Source: a beta proteobacterium AAP65
GTDB taxonomy: Bacteria; Pseudomonadota; Gammaproteobacteria; Burkholderiales; Burkholderiaceae_C
Reading direction: 5' to 3'
Length of the DNA: 64,000 nt
Assembly (NCBI GenBank): GCA_001295865.1
Contig: LJHW01000001.1
Coordinates: 186,001 to 250,000 of the forward strand
Shown: one piece after another, positions 15,961 through 25,318 of the stretch
Numbering within the stretch: the stretch's first letter is position 1
Layout: the number at the start of each line of letters is the position of its first letter
The notes under the pieces: model-generated
Told to the model about the DNA's origin: nothing
Seen by the model: only the letters and a program-made list of their open reading frames with translations
Databases searched by the model: none
Program-made: the position numbers and the translations under genes

Positions 15961-15968
15961 GGCTCCAG

Positions 15969-17759
15969 TCAGGCGGCAGGCGCTACATCCACCCAGCGGT
16001 ACCAATCGCCGTTGTACGGGTGGCGGAAGGGGCCGGTGACGTTCGGCCGGCGCAACTCCGTCATCACCGGGTGGTAATGCGCGATGTAGGGCACATAGGC
16101 CAGCATCAGCCGGTTGGCGGCGTGCATCAGCGCCAGGCGCTCGGGGCCGTCGGGCAGCACACGCTGGCGTTCGTAGAGGCGGTCGAAAGCCGGCAGCTTG
16201 AAGCGGGCGTCGTTGCTCTGGCCGCTGTTGGGGCCGTAGGCCAGGCCGAGGAAAAAGTCGCCGTCGACCTGCCCGCTCCAGATGAAGCCCCACATCATCA
16301 CCTGCCCGGCCAGCGAGCGGCGGATGAGCTCACCGAAGGGCGCGATCTCGACCTGCACACGCAGGCCCACGGCCTTCAGGCGCTTGAACCACAGCTCGCT
16401 GCTGGCGCGCGCGCGGCGGTCGGGCGTGAAGGCGATGCGCAGCACCAGCGGCTGGCCATCGGGCTGCTCGCGCCAGCCGTCGCCGTTGCTGTCGGTGTAG
16501 CCGTAAAGGTCGAGCAGCGCGCGGGCCCGTGCGGCGCTGGACTGCGTGAACTCGCTGCGCAAGTCGGGCTCGTGCCCGTAGGTGCCGGGCGGCAGCATGC
16601 TCTGCGCGGGCAGGCCCAGGCCGTTGAGCACGATGCGCAGCTCTTCGGCGCTGTCGAAAGCCAGCATCAGCGCGCGGCGCAGCGCCACGCGCGCGGGTGC
16701 GTTGCCGCCGACGACGGGGTCGTCGTGGTTGATGAAGGTGTGCGCCACGCCGTTGACCTGCTGCTCGGCGGTGATGCCCTGGCGCGCCAGAAAGGGCGCC
16801 AGCCGGCCGCCGGGCAGCACCAGGCCGCCCAGATCACGCGGCACGGTGAGCACGTCGTGGTCGCCGTTCAGGAAGGCCAGCCAGCGCGGCTGGCTCTCTT
16901 CGATGATGTCGATCTCCACGCGCTCGATGCGCGGCGCCTTCACGCCGGCCAGCTGCTGCGCCAGCGGCTCCAGACCCGGACCGGCACCCACGGTGTGGAA
17001 GAGCTGCTCTCGAAAGCGCGGGTTGCGCTCGAGCACGATGCGCGAGGCGCGCCGCCACTGCGCCAGGCGGAAGGGCCCGGTACCCACGGGGTGGGCCATC
17101 AGGTCGTCGGCATACAGCTCCACCACTTCGCGCGCGACGGCACCCGTCATCCAGCCGGCCACCAGCTGGGCAAAACGCGGCGAGGGCGCTGCCAGCACGA
17201 ACTCGAGCCGGTAGCGGTCGAGCACGCGCAGGCCGGGCACTTCCACGTCGTAGGGGAAGGGCGTCTTGTTCTTCAGCGCCGCGGCACGCAGCTCGCTCAG
17301 GCCGAGGATCTTCTCGTTCTCAAAGAGGTAGAGGTGCTCGGTGCGGATGGCCGGGTCGTAGAACCGCTTGAAGGCGTAGACGTAGTCGGCCGCCACCAGC
17401 TCACGCGGCTGGCCCTTGAAAGCCGGGTCGTCGGCGAAGTAGAGGCCGCGCTTGAGCGTGAAGACAAAACGCTTGAAGTCGGCACTGGCCTCGGGCAGGG
17501 CCTGGGCCGTCTGCGGCACCAGCACGGCCGGGCGGGCCAGCAGGTCGTAGGCCAGCAGCGGCTCGAAGATGTGCGAGATGACGCGGATGGACGACTGGTC
17601 GCCCACACGCGGCGGGTCGAAGCCGGTCTCGGCGAAGTCGTAGGCCACGCGCAGCGTCTTGGCAGCCACGGTGGCCCGCGCCACGCTGGGCAGCGCGCCC
17701 TGCAGCGCCGTGGCCGCGGCCAGCGCGGCCGGGCCGATGATGAGACGACGGCGCTTCAT
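15969..17759 (-). CDS. ABC transporter substrate-binding protein, family 5 (array copy 5)
   Basis: 596 aa from the ATG at 17759, which overlaps the stop of the preceding copy (ATGA). Twin-Arg-like signal (MKRRRLIIGPAALAAATALQ). The family-5 (peptide/nickel type) fold is shown by AETGFDPPRVGDQSSIRVIS, IFEPLLAYDLLARPAVLVPQ, HPVGTGPFRLAQW and ALRRALMLAFD. A calcium-loop-like DSNGDGWREQPDG sits in the second lobe. It is the most divergent of the five copies: it lacks the KPFDYD block seen in copies 1, 3 and 4 (it reads TPFPYDVE) and has MWGFIWSGQVDGDFF. The probable partner permeases and ATPase are divergent at 25.3-29.0 kb. The ligand is unknown. Confidence 0.88.
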   Translation of the reverse strand: MKRRRLIIGPAALAAATALQGALPSVARATVAAKTLRVAYDFAETGFDPPRVGDQSSIRVISHIFEPLLAYDLLARPAVLVPQTAQALPEASADFKRFVFTLKRGLYFADDPAFKGQPRELVAADYVYAFKRFYDPAIRTEHLYLFENEKILGLSELRAAALKNKTPFPYDVEVPGLRVLDRYRLEFVLAAPSPRFAQLVAGWMTGAVAREVVELYADDLMAHPVGTGPFRLAQWRRASRIVLERNPRFREQLFHTVGAGPGLEPLAQQLAGVKAPRIERVEIDIIEESQPRWLAFLNGDHDVLTVPRDLGGLVLPGGRLAPFLARQGITAEQQVNGVAHTFINHDDPVVGGNAPARVALRRALMLAFDSAEELRIVLNGLGLPAQSMLPPGTYGHEPDLRSEFTQSSAARARALLDLYGYTDSNGDGWREQPDGQPLVLRIAFTPDRRARASSELWFKRLKAVGLRVQVEIAPFGELIRRSLAGQVMMWGFIWSGQVDGDFFLGLAYGPNSGQSNDARFKLPAFDRLYERQRVLPDGPERLALMHAANRLMLAYVPYIAHYHPVMTELRRPNVTGPFRHPYNGDWYRWVDVAPAA

Positions 17760-19561
17760 GCGCGGGGCTCCATGTCGACGAGGTGCCACCAGGTGTTCCA
17801 GAAGGCCGGGCGGCGGTAGCCGATGAGGCCCGGCGCCATCAGGTCGGCCTGGTAGCGGTGGCAGTGCAGCTTGTAGGGCGCATAGGCCACGGCCAGGCGC
17901 TTGGCGCGGTCGAAGAGCGCCAGGCGTTCGGGGCCGTCAGGAATCTGCGTCATGCGTTCGTGGATGGCGTCGAAGGCCGGCAGCCGGAAGCGCGAGAGGT
18001 TCTGCAGCCCGGCCTGCGGACCGTAGTAACGCGTGAGCATGCCCATGCCGTCGCCGCCCGTGGCCGCCGAGGCCACGCCCCACATCTGCAGCTTGCCGGC
18101 GCGCGCGGCCTTCAGGTTCTCGGGCCACTTGGCGGTCTTGAACTCGATGCGCACGCCGATGGCGTTCATGTTGCGCTGCCAGAGCTCGTTGAGCTGGCGG
18201 TTCTGCTGGTCGGGCTGGGTGGCGTACTCCAGCACCAGCGGGCGGCCGTCGGGCAGCTCGCGCCAGCCGTCGCCGTCGCGGTCGGCATACCCGTAGAGGT
18301 CGAGCAAGGCACGGGCGCGGGCCGGGTCGTAGTCGCTGTTTTCGCTCTTGAAGGCCGGGTCGTAGCCGCTCAGGTGCGGCATCACCGGGCTCTGCGCCGG
18401 GATGGCCATGCCGCGGCGCACGAGGCGGATCTCACGCTCCAGGTCCACCGCCAGGTTCAGCGCGCGGCGCAGCGCCACCTTCTCGGGCGCCAGGCCGCCG
18501 ACGACGGGGTCGTCCATGTTGTAGAAGGTCATCACCACATCGGAGGTGAGCACACGCTGTCCGCTGACGCCGCGCTTGGCCAGGTTGGGTGCGATGCGGC
18601 CACCGGGCAGGGCCACGTCGATGAACTCCGGAGGCACGCGGTCCATCAGGTCGGCCTCGCCGTTGAGGAAGGAAAGCCAGCGCGGCTGCGCCTCTTCGAT
18701 GATGCTGATCTCCACGCGGTCGAGCAGCGGCACGCGGCGGCCGCGCAGCTTCGCGGCGATGGCCTGGCCTTCGGCGTCGTCGGGCGCGGGCTGCGCGTCC
18801 CACAGGCGCTCGCGGTAGTTCGGGTTGCGCGCCAGCACGATGCGCGACGAACGCCGCCACGCCGCCAGCGTGAAGGGCCCGGTGCCCACCGGGTGCTCGG
18901 CGATCTTGTCCTTGTAGAACTCCACCACCTCGCGCGCCACGCTGCCGTAGAGGTCGCTCACGGCCAGCGTGTCCTGGAAACGCGGGCGCGGCTCTTCCAG
19001 GTTGAACTGCACCGTGTAGCGGTCGAGCACGCGCAGGCCCTCGATGGGCGCGTCGTAGTTGAAGGGCTGCTTGTTCTTCAGCGCCTGCTGGCGCAGTGCG
19101 GCCAGGCCGAGGAACTTCAGGTCGTCGATGCTGGCCCAGAAGGGGCTCTTCACCGCCGGGTCGGCAAAACGCTTGAAGCTGTAGACCACGTCGGCCGCCA
19201 CCAGCTCACGCTTCTGCCCCTTGAAAGCCGGGTCGTCGACGAAGTAGGTCCCGGGGCGGATCTTCACCGTCCAGCGCCGGTAGTCGTTCTCCACCTGCGG
19301 GTGGTCTTCGGCCGTCAGCGGCACCAGCCTGGCCGGGCGCGCCAGGTGGTCGAAGGCGTAGAGCGCCTCGAAGAGGTGGGCGGTGACGGTGCGCGAGTAG
19401 GTGTCGCTGATCTGCGCCGGGTCGAAACCGGTTTCGGCCACCTGGAAGGCATATCGCAGCACCCGCGCCGCGGGCTGGGCCGCGGCCGGGTGCCAGCCCG
19501 TGGCCAGCCCGGCCGACAGGCCTGCCGACAGCCCCAGGGCCAGCGTGTCGCGGCGTTTCAC
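17756..19561 (-). CDS. ABC transporter substrate-binding protein, family 5 (array copy 4)
   Basis: 601 aa from a GTG at 19561 (MKRRDTLALGLSAGLSAGLA, a twin-Arg-like signal). Family-5 hallmarks: AETGFDPAQISDTYSRTVTA, DDPAFKGQKRELVAADVVYS, HPVGTGPFTLAAW, VGGLAPEKVALRRALNLAVD. A D-x-D-x-D loop, DRDGDGWRELPDG, is present. It is closest to copy 3: both begin MKRRDTL and share KRLAVAY.PYKLHCHRY and GYRRPA.WN.WWH.VD.EPR near the C-terminus, so the pair is probably a recent duplication. Its stop overlaps the ATG of copy 5 and it lies 10 nt after copy 3. Confidence 0.88.
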   Translation of the reverse strand: MKRRDTLALGLSAGLSAGLATGWHPAAAQPAARVLRYAFQVAETGFDPAQISDTYSRTVTAHLFEALYAFDHLARPARLVPLTAEDHPQVENDYRRWTVKIRPGTYFVDDPAFKGQKRELVAADVVYSFKRFADPAVKSPFWASIDDLKFLGLAALRQQALKNKQPFNYDAPIEGLRVLDRYTVQFNLEEPRPRFQDTLAVSDLYGSVAREVVEFYKDKIAEHPVGTGPFTLAAWRRSSRIVLARNPNYRERLWDAQPAPDDAEGQAIAAKLRGRRVPLLDRVEISIIEEAQPRWLSFLNGEADLMDRVPPEFIDVALPGGRIAPNLAKRGVSGQRVLTSDVVMTFYNMDDPVVGGLAPEKVALRRALNLAVDLEREIRLVRRGMAIPAQSPVMPHLSGYDPAFKSENSDYDPARARALLDLYGYADRDGDGWRELPDGRPLVLEYATQPDQQNRQLNELWQRNMNAIGVRIEFKTAKWPENLKAARAGKLQMWGVASAATGGDGMGMLTRYYGPQAGLQNLSRFRLPAFDAIHERMTQIPDGPERLALFDRAKRLAVAYAPYKLHCHRYQADLMAPGLIGYRRPAFWNTWWHLVDMEPRA

Positions 19562-19571
19562 GCCCGCGGCC

Positions 19572-21404
19572 TCAGCCCCGTTTCGCGGCGGACCGCGGTT
19601 CGACGTCCACCATGTGCCACCACTCGTTCCAGTAGGCGGGGCGGCGGTAGCCGATCACATCGCTGTAGCTCATGTCGGCGATGTAGCGGTGGCAGTGCAG
19701 CTTGTAGGGCACGTAGGCCACGGCCAGGCGCTTGGCATCGCGGAACACGGCCTCGCGTTCGGGGCCGTCGGGCAGTTGCGTGAGCTTGTCGTAGAGCGCG
19801 TCGAAGGCCGGCAGCTTGAAGCGCGCCAGGTTGCCCTGGCCGGCTGAAGGCCCGTAGTAGCGTTCCAGGATGCCCTGGCCGTCACCGCCCGCGGCCGACG
19901 AGGCGACACCCCACATCTGCAGCGTGCCGGCGCGTGCGCCCTTCAGGTTCTCGGGCCACTTGGCAGGCTTGAACTCGATCTTCAGGCCCACCGCGGTCAT
20001 GTTCTTCTGCCACAGCTCGTTGAGCTGCCGGCTCTGCTGGTCGGGCTGCGTGGCCGACTGCAGCACCAGCGGGCTGCCGTCGGGCAGCTCGCGCCAGCCG
20101 TCGCCGTTCTTGTCGACGTAGCCGTACATGTCCAGCAGCGCCTTCGCACGCGCCGGGTTGTATTCGCTGTTTTCGCTCTTGAACTTGGGGTCGTAGCCCG
20201 AGGTGTAGGGGATGACCGGGCTTTGCGCCGGGATGCCCATGCCGCGGCGCACGACGCGGATCTCACGCTCCAGGTCCACCGCCAGACTGATGGCGCGGCG
20301 CAGCGCCACCTTCTCGGGCGTGTAGCCGCCGATGACCGGGTCTTCCATGTTGAAGTAGGTCATCACCACGTCGGTGGTCAGCACACGCTGGCCGCGTATG
20401 CCCTGTTTCACCAGGTTGGGCGCGGTCTGGCCGCCGGGCATGGCCACGTTGATGAACTCGGGCGGCAGCCGCTCCAGGAAGTTGGCCTGGCCTTGCAAGA
20501 AGGACAACCAGCGCGGCTGGTTCTCTTCCACGATGCTGATCTCCACGCGGTCGATCAGCGGCAGCTTGCGCCCGCGCAGCTTGGCGGCGATGGCCTGGCC
20601 CTCGGCGTCGTCCGCAGCGGGCTGGGCTTCCCAGAGGCGCTCGCGGTAACCGGGGTTGCGCGTGAGCACGATCTCGGAGCTGCGGCGCCAGGTGCTCAGG
20701 CGGAAGGGGCCGGTGCCCACCGGGTGGGCGCTGATCTTGTCGCCATAGAACTCCACCACCTCGCGCGCTTGCGCGCCCAGCAGATCGCTGGCGGTGAGGA
20801 TCTCCATGAAACGCGGGCGCGATTCGGCCAGCTTGAACTGCACCGTGTAGCGGTCGAGCGCGCGCAGGCCTTCGATGGGCGTGTCGTAGTCGAAGGGCTT
20901 CTTGCTCGCCAGGGCTTGCTTGTGCAGCGTGTCCAGCCCGATGATCTTGGCGTCTTCCACCACCGCCCAGGCCGGGCTCTTGTTGGCCGGGTCGGCGAAA
21001 CGTTTGTAGGTGTAGACGAAGTCTTCGGCCGTGAGCTCGCGTTTGCGGCCCTTGAACGCCGGGTCGTCGGCGAAGTGGATGCCAGGGCGGATCTTCACCG
21101 TCCACAGCTTGAAGTCGGGGCTGATCTCGGGCATGGCCTGCGCCACCAGCGGCACCACCTGGGGCGGCCGCGCGAGGTGGTCGTAGCCGTAGAAGGCCTC
21201 GAAGATGTGCGAGGTGACGATGCGCGAGTAGATGTCGCTCAACGCCGGTGGGTCGAAACCGGTCTCGGCGATCTGGAAGGCGTAGCGCAGCACGCGGTCG
21301 CCGGCGGCAGCCGGCTGCGCGTGGGCCAGCCCCGCAGCGCCCGTCACACCCGCCAGGCCCAGCCCGAGGCCAAGCCCGGCGCCCAGCGTGTCGCGCCGCT
21401 TCAT
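19572..21404 (-). CDS. ABC transporter substrate-binding protein, family 5 (array copy 3)
   Basis: 610 aa. Signal peptide MKRRDTLGAGLGLGLGLAGV, cleavage near AHAQP. Family features: AETGFDPPALSDIYSRIVTS, DDPAFKGRKRELTAEDFVYT, HPVGTGPFRLSTW, ALRRAISLAVD, plus the loop DKNGDGWRELPDG. Close to copy 4 in both the N-terminus and the C-terminal HCHRY region. The ATG overlaps the stop of copy 2 (ATGA). The C-terminus has a short basic tail (SAAKRG) not seen in copy 4. Confidence 0.88.
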   Translation of the reverse strand: MKRRDTLGAGLGLGLGLAGVTGAAGLAHAQPAAAGDRVLRYAFQIAETGFDPPALSDIYSRIVTSHIFEAFYGYDHLARPPQVVPLVAQAMPEISPDFKLWTVKIRPGIHFADDPAFKGRKRELTAEDFVYTYKRFADPANKSPAWAVVEDAKIIGLDTLHKQALASKKPFDYDTPIEGLRALDRYTVQFKLAESRPRFMEILTASDLLGAQAREVVEFYGDKISAHPVGTGPFRLSTWRRSSEIVLTRNPGYRERLWEAQPAADDAEGQAIAAKLRGRKLPLIDRVEISIVEENQPRWLSFLQGQANFLERLPPEFINVAMPGGQTAPNLVKQGIRGQRVLTTDVVMTYFNMEDPVIGGYTPEKVALRRAISLAVDLEREIRVVRRGMGIPAQSPVIPYTSGYDPKFKSENSEYNPARAKALLDMYGYVDKNGDGWRELPDGSPLVLQSATQPDQQSRQLNELWQKNMTAVGLKIEFKPAKWPENLKGARAGTLQMWGVASSAAGGDGQGILERYYGPSAGQGNLARFKLPAFDALYDKLTQLPDGPEREAVFRDAKRLAVAYVPYKLHCHRYIADMSYSDVIGYRRPAYWNEWWHMVDVEPRSAAKRG

Positions 21405-23260
21405 GGCGCGGCCCCCCGCGAGCGCTGGTAGGCCTCGAGGTCGACGTCGATGTACTTCCAGAAATCGCGCACGAAGATGTTGCGGTGGTAGCCCACCACC
21501 CAGGGCTGCGCGATGTCGGTGAAGATGCGGTGCACGTGCACCTTGTAGGGCATGTAGGCCACCATCAGGCGCGCAGCGTCGGCCATCACGGCAAAACGCT
21601 CGGGGCCGTCAGGCATGCCGCGCTGCTGTTCGTAGAGCTTGTTGAAGGCCGGCAGGTCGAAACGCGCGTGGTTGGCCTGGCCCTTGTTGGGGCCGTAGCC
21701 CAGCGCGAGGAAGGTGTCGCTGTCGGGGCCGCCGCTCCAGCCCACGCCCCACATCATCAGCTTGCCGGCGCGGCTGCTCTTCAGGTTCTCGGGCCACTTC
21801 GCCGCGCTGAATTCGATCTTGATGTTGATCTGCTTCATGTTGCGGTTCCACTGCTCGATCAGCTGGCGGCTCTGCTGGTCGGGCTGTGTGGCGTACTGCA
21901 GCACCAGCGGGCTGCCATCGGGCTGGTCGCGCCAGCCGTCGCCATCCTTGTCGACGTAGCCGTGCAGGTCGAGCAGGGCCTTGGCTTCCGCCACGCTGTG
22001 GTCGCTCATCAGCGTTTTCAGCTTGGGGTTGTAGGCGCTGGTTTCGGGCGCGATGGGGCCCTGGCCGGGAATGGCCTGGCCGCGGCGCACGAGGCGGATC
22101 TCACGGTCCACGTCCACCGCCAGGCTGATGGCACGGCGCAGCGCCACCTTGTGCGGCTCGTAGCCGCCAACCACCGGGTTCTCCATGCCGAAGTAGGACA
22201 CCGCCACGTCAGCGCGCGGGTAACGCACCATCTGCATGCCGCGTTTGGCGTAGATCGGCGCGAGCTGGTTGTTGGGCATGACGCTGCCCGCGAAGTCGGC
22301 CGGCACTTCCTCCATCAGGTCGTGCTCTTCGTTCAGGAAGGCCAGCCAGCGCGGCTGGTTCTCTTCGATGATGGAGATGTGCACCTCGTCCACCAGCGGC
22401 AGGCGCTGGCCCTTCATCTTCTGCGCGATGGCCTGCAGCCGGGCGTTGCCCTCGGGTGCAGTCTCGTCGTAGAACACTTCGCGGAAGTTCGGGTTCTTCG
22501 CCAGCACGATGCGCGAGCTGCGCTTCCACTGCGCCAGCCGGTAGGGGCCGGTGCCCACGGGGTGTTCGCCGATCTTGTCGCCGTAGAACTCCACCACTTC
22601 GCGCGCCAGGGCGCCCGTGAAGCTGCCGTCGGTGAAGTTGCTGCTGATGAAACGCGGCGCAGCTTCGGCCAGCTTGATCTGGAAGGTGTAGCGGTCCAGG
22701 ACCTTCAGGCCTTCGACAGGCGCGTCGTAGTCGAAAGGCTTCTTCTCGGCGATGAGCTTCTTGCGCAGTTCGCTCAGGCCCAGGATCTTGGCGTTCTCCA
22801 GGATGTAGAGGTTGCCGCTCTTCCAGCGCGGGTCGTAGTGGCGCTTGAGGCTGTAGACATAGTCTTCCGCCGTGAGCTCGCGCTTCTTGCCCTTGAAAGC
22901 CGGGTCATCGGCGAAGTAGATGCCCGGCTTGATGCGGATGGTGAAGGTCTTGAAGTCGTCGCTGATCTCGGGCATGCCTGCGGCCGTGGCCGGGCGCATC
23001 TGCATGGGCTTGGCGAGGAAGGTCCACTCGTAGGGCGCGTCGTAGATGCCGGCGGCGATGGTGCGCGAATAGAGGTCGGTGATCTGCGCCGGGTCGAAGC
23101 TGGTTTCGGCCACGCGGAAGGCGTAGCGGATGACCTTCTTCGCGCCCGCGGGGGCTGCGGCCGAGGGGGTGGTCTGGGCCCAGGCCGCGGGCAGCGCCAG
23201 GCCGGCGCCCAAGGCCACGGCACAGGCGCCGAGCAGCAAGGTTTTGAGGGTGGTCTTCAT
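21401..23260 (-). CDS. ABC transporter substrate-binding protein, family 5 (array copy 2)
   Basis: 619 aa from the ATG at 23260 (MKTTLKTLLLGACAVALGAG, a normal Sec signal, cleavage near AAWAQ); an upstream TTG is less likely. Features: AETSFDPAQITDLYSRTIAA, DDPAFKGKKRELTAEDYVYS, HPVGTGPYRLAQW, VGGYEPHKVALRRAISLAVD, loop DKDGDGWRDQPDG. It has the lobe-2 sequence MMWGVGWSGGPDSDTF, unlike MWGVASAATGGDG in copy 4, so the ligand pockets probably differ. It begins 48 nt after copy 1. Confidence 0.88.
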   Translation of the reverse strand: MKTTLKTLLLGACAVALGAGLALPAAWAQTTPSAAAPAGAKKVIRYAFRVAETSFDPAQITDLYSRTIAAGIYDAPYEWTFLAKPMQMRPATAAGMPEISDDFKTFTIRIKPGIYFADDPAFKGKKRELTAEDYVYSLKRHYDPRWKSGNLYILENAKILGLSELRKKLIAEKKPFDYDAPVEGLKVLDRYTFQIKLAEAAPRFISSNFTDGSFTGALAREVVEFYGDKIGEHPVGTGPYRLAQWKRSSRIVLAKNPNFREVFYDETAPEGNARLQAIAQKMKGQRLPLVDEVHISIIEENQPRWLAFLNEEHDLMEEVPADFAGSVMPNNQLAPIYAKRGMQMVRYPRADVAVSYFGMENPVVGGYEPHKVALRRAISLAVDVDREIRLVRRGQAIPGQGPIAPETSAYNPKLKTLMSDHSVAEAKALLDLHGYVDKDGDGWRDQPDGSPLVLQYATQPDQQSRQLIEQWNRNMKQINIKIEFSAAKWPENLKSSRAGKLMMWGVGWSGGPDSDTFLALGYGPNKGQANHARFDLPAFNKLYEQQRGMPDGPERFAVMADAARLMVAYMPYKVHVHRIFTDIAQPWVVGYHRNIFVRDFWKYIDVDLEAYQRSRGAAP

Positions 23261-23308
23261 CGGTGACTTTCGGGTCAAGGCCAAGTGTCGCTCAGCGTTG
23301 GCGCGGTT

Positions 23309-25117
23309 TCAGGGCTCCGGCGTCAGGTCGACGTGGCGCCAGAAATCGCGCATGAAAGGGTGGGGCATGTAACCCTGCACGCGGGGCTGCATCACCCAGG
23401 TCTGGATGTCGTGGCCGCTGGCCTTGTAGGGCATGTAGGCCAGCGCGATTTTCATGCCTTGCTGGACCAGGGCGTCACGCTCGGGGCCGTCGGGCAGCTG
23501 GCGCTGGCGCTCGTGCAGCGCGTTGAAGGCCGGCAGGTTGAAGCGCGAGGCGTTCGACTGCCCCTTGTTCGGGCCGTAGAGCAGGTCCATGAAGTAGGTG
23601 CCGTCGGGGATGGCCGCGCTCCAGCCGGTGGTCCACATCATCAGCTTGCCGGCGCGGCTGGCCTTGATGTTCTCGGGCCAGGCGCCGATGCGGAAGCTGA
23701 TCTTCACGCCCACCGCCTTGAGCGACTTCTGCCACAGGCCTTGCAACTGCCGCGCCAGCTGCGTGGGCTCGGTGGTCAGCTCCAGCTCCAGCGGGCTGCC
23801 GTCGGGGTTCTCGCGCCAGCCGTCGCCGTCGCGGTCGATGTAGCCGTAGAGGTCGAGCAGGGCCTTGGCGCGTGCCGGGTCGTGCGTGCCCATTTCAGAA
23901 CGCAGCTTGGGGTCGTAGCCGCTCACGCCCGGCGGGATGGGCGCTTGCGCGGCCACCATCTGGCCATGGCGCACGAGCTCGATCTCGCGCTGCACATCGT
24001 AGGCCAGGCCCACGGCGCGGCGCAGCGCCACCTTCTCGGGCGCGAGGCCGCCCACCATCGGGTGCTCCATGCCGAAGTACACATGCCGCGTGATGGGCAT
24101 GACCAGCTGCCGCATCTGCACACCCTGCTTGGCCAGGTTGGGGGCCAGCCGGTTGTTGGGTGCGGCGCGCGTGATGAACTCGGGCGGCACCCACAGGATG
24201 TCGAGTTCGCCGTTCAGGAAAGCCAGCCAGCGCGGCTGCGCTTCTTCGATGATGGCCACCTCCACGCGGTCGAGCATGGGCAGCTTGCGCCCACGCATCT
24301 GCTGCGCGATGGCCTGGCCTGCGGTGTCGTCGGCGTTGGGCTGCTCGTCGTGCACGCTGTGCTGGTGCAGCGGGTTGCGCTCCAGTTCGATGCGCGAACT
24401 GCGCACCCAACGCCCCAGTTTGAACGGGCCGGTGCCCACGGGGTGGCGCATGGTGTCGCCGGGGTGGGCCTCGATGACCTCGCGCGCCACCGCGCCGCTG
24501 ACGGCCGGCGTGGCAAAAAGATAGGGCAGCCGCGGCGCCGGCTGCGCCACGCGCACCTCGAAGCGGTAACGGTCGAGCGCGCGTATGCCCGCCACCTCGG
24601 TGTCGTAGTCAAAAGGCTTCTTGGTCGCCAGCGCCTGCTTGCGCAGCTCGCTCAGGCCCAGCAGGCCGACGTTTTCCCACTGGAACATCGTCGGGCTGCG
24701 CGTGACCGGGTCGTAATAACGCTTGATGCTGTAGACGTAGTCGGCCGCCACCAGCTCACGCGGGCGGCCCTGGAAGGCCGGGTGCTCGGTGAAGTAGATG
24801 CCCGGCTTGATGCGGAACACGAAACGCGTGTGGTTGTCGTGCACCTCGGGCATCTCGGCCACGGTGTTGGGCTTCAGGCGCGCGGGGCGGGCGAGGTAGT
24901 CGTAGGTCAGCGGCGCGTCGAAGAGGCTGCTGACGATGGCGGCGCTGACCACGTCGCTGATCTGCGGCGGGTCGAATCCGGTTTCGCTGCCCAGGAAGGT
25001 GACACGCAACACCTTGGGCGCAGCGGCGGCCTGCGCGCCAGCCCACCCGGGGGCGCCCAGCGCCACCAAGAAGACCAGCAGGGCGGCCCCGCAAGCGGAG
25101 ATCTGGCGTAGCAGCAT
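23309..25117 (-). CDS. ABC transporter substrate-binding protein, family 5 (array copy 1, first in operon)
   Basis: 602 aa from the ATG at 25117; an in-frame GTG at 25129 would add four residues. Sec signal peptide (LLVFLVALGAPGWAGAQA). Features: SETGFDPPQISDVVSAAIVS, HPAFQGRPRELVAADYVYSI, HPVGTGPFKLGRW, VGGLAPEKVALRRAVGLAYD, loop DRDGDGWRENPDG. Promoter-proximal gene of the binding-protein operon, divergent from the permease gene across 201 bp, so both halves of the transport system are probably regulated from that region. Confidence 0.88.
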   Translation of the reverse strand: MLLRQISACGAALLVFLVALGAPGWAGAQAAAAPKVLRVTFLGSETGFDPPQISDVVSAAIVSSLFDAPLTYDYLARPARLKPNTVAEMPEVHDNHTRFVFRIKPGIYFTEHPAFQGRPRELVAADYVYSIKRYYDPVTRSPTMFQWENVGLLGLSELRKQALATKKPFDYDTEVAGIRALDRYRFEVRVAQPAPRLPYLFATPAVSGAVAREVIEAHPGDTMRHPVGTGPFKLGRWVRSSRIELERNPLHQHSVHDEQPNADDTAGQAIAQQMRGRKLPMLDRVEVAIIEEAQPRWLAFLNGELDILWVPPEFITRAAPNNRLAPNLAKQGVQMRQLVMPITRHVYFGMEHPMVGGLAPEKVALRRAVGLAYDVQREIELVRHGQMVAAQAPIPPGVSGYDPKLRSEMGTHDPARAKALLDLYGYIDRDGDGWRENPDGSPLELELTTEPTQLARQLQGLWQKSLKAVGVKISFRIGAWPENIKASRAGKLMMWTTGWSAAIPDGTYFMDLLYGPNKGQSNASRFNLPAFNALHERQRQLPDGPERDALVQQGMKIALAYMPYKASGHDIQTWVMQPRVQGYMPHPFMRDFWRHVDLTPEP

Positions 25118-25318
25118 GGACAGGTGCACGGGGCCTGCGGCAGGCCCCGAAGAAAAGCGCGAAGTCTAGGGGTGGCCGGGCACGGCGCTTGCTGGCGATC
25201 ACCCGCATACCGGGGGGGAAATCACCGGCGGAAAGCCCTCGGGGGCCCCCCTACACTCGCGCATCCCAAAAACCGGGTGGCCCGCCACGAGTGCGGCCGC
25301 CCACGGAGATCCTTTTTA
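25118..25318. promoter_or_regulatory. Divergent promoter region between binding-protein array and permease operon
   Basis: 201 bp without a gene, starting two divergent operons. TACACT at 25252-25257, near a G/C-run palindrome (CGGGGGCCCCCC), could be the -10 element for the permease operon; no good -35 is visible. GGAG at 25305-25308 is the ribosome binding site of the permease gene. No operator was recognised. Confidence 0.4.
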
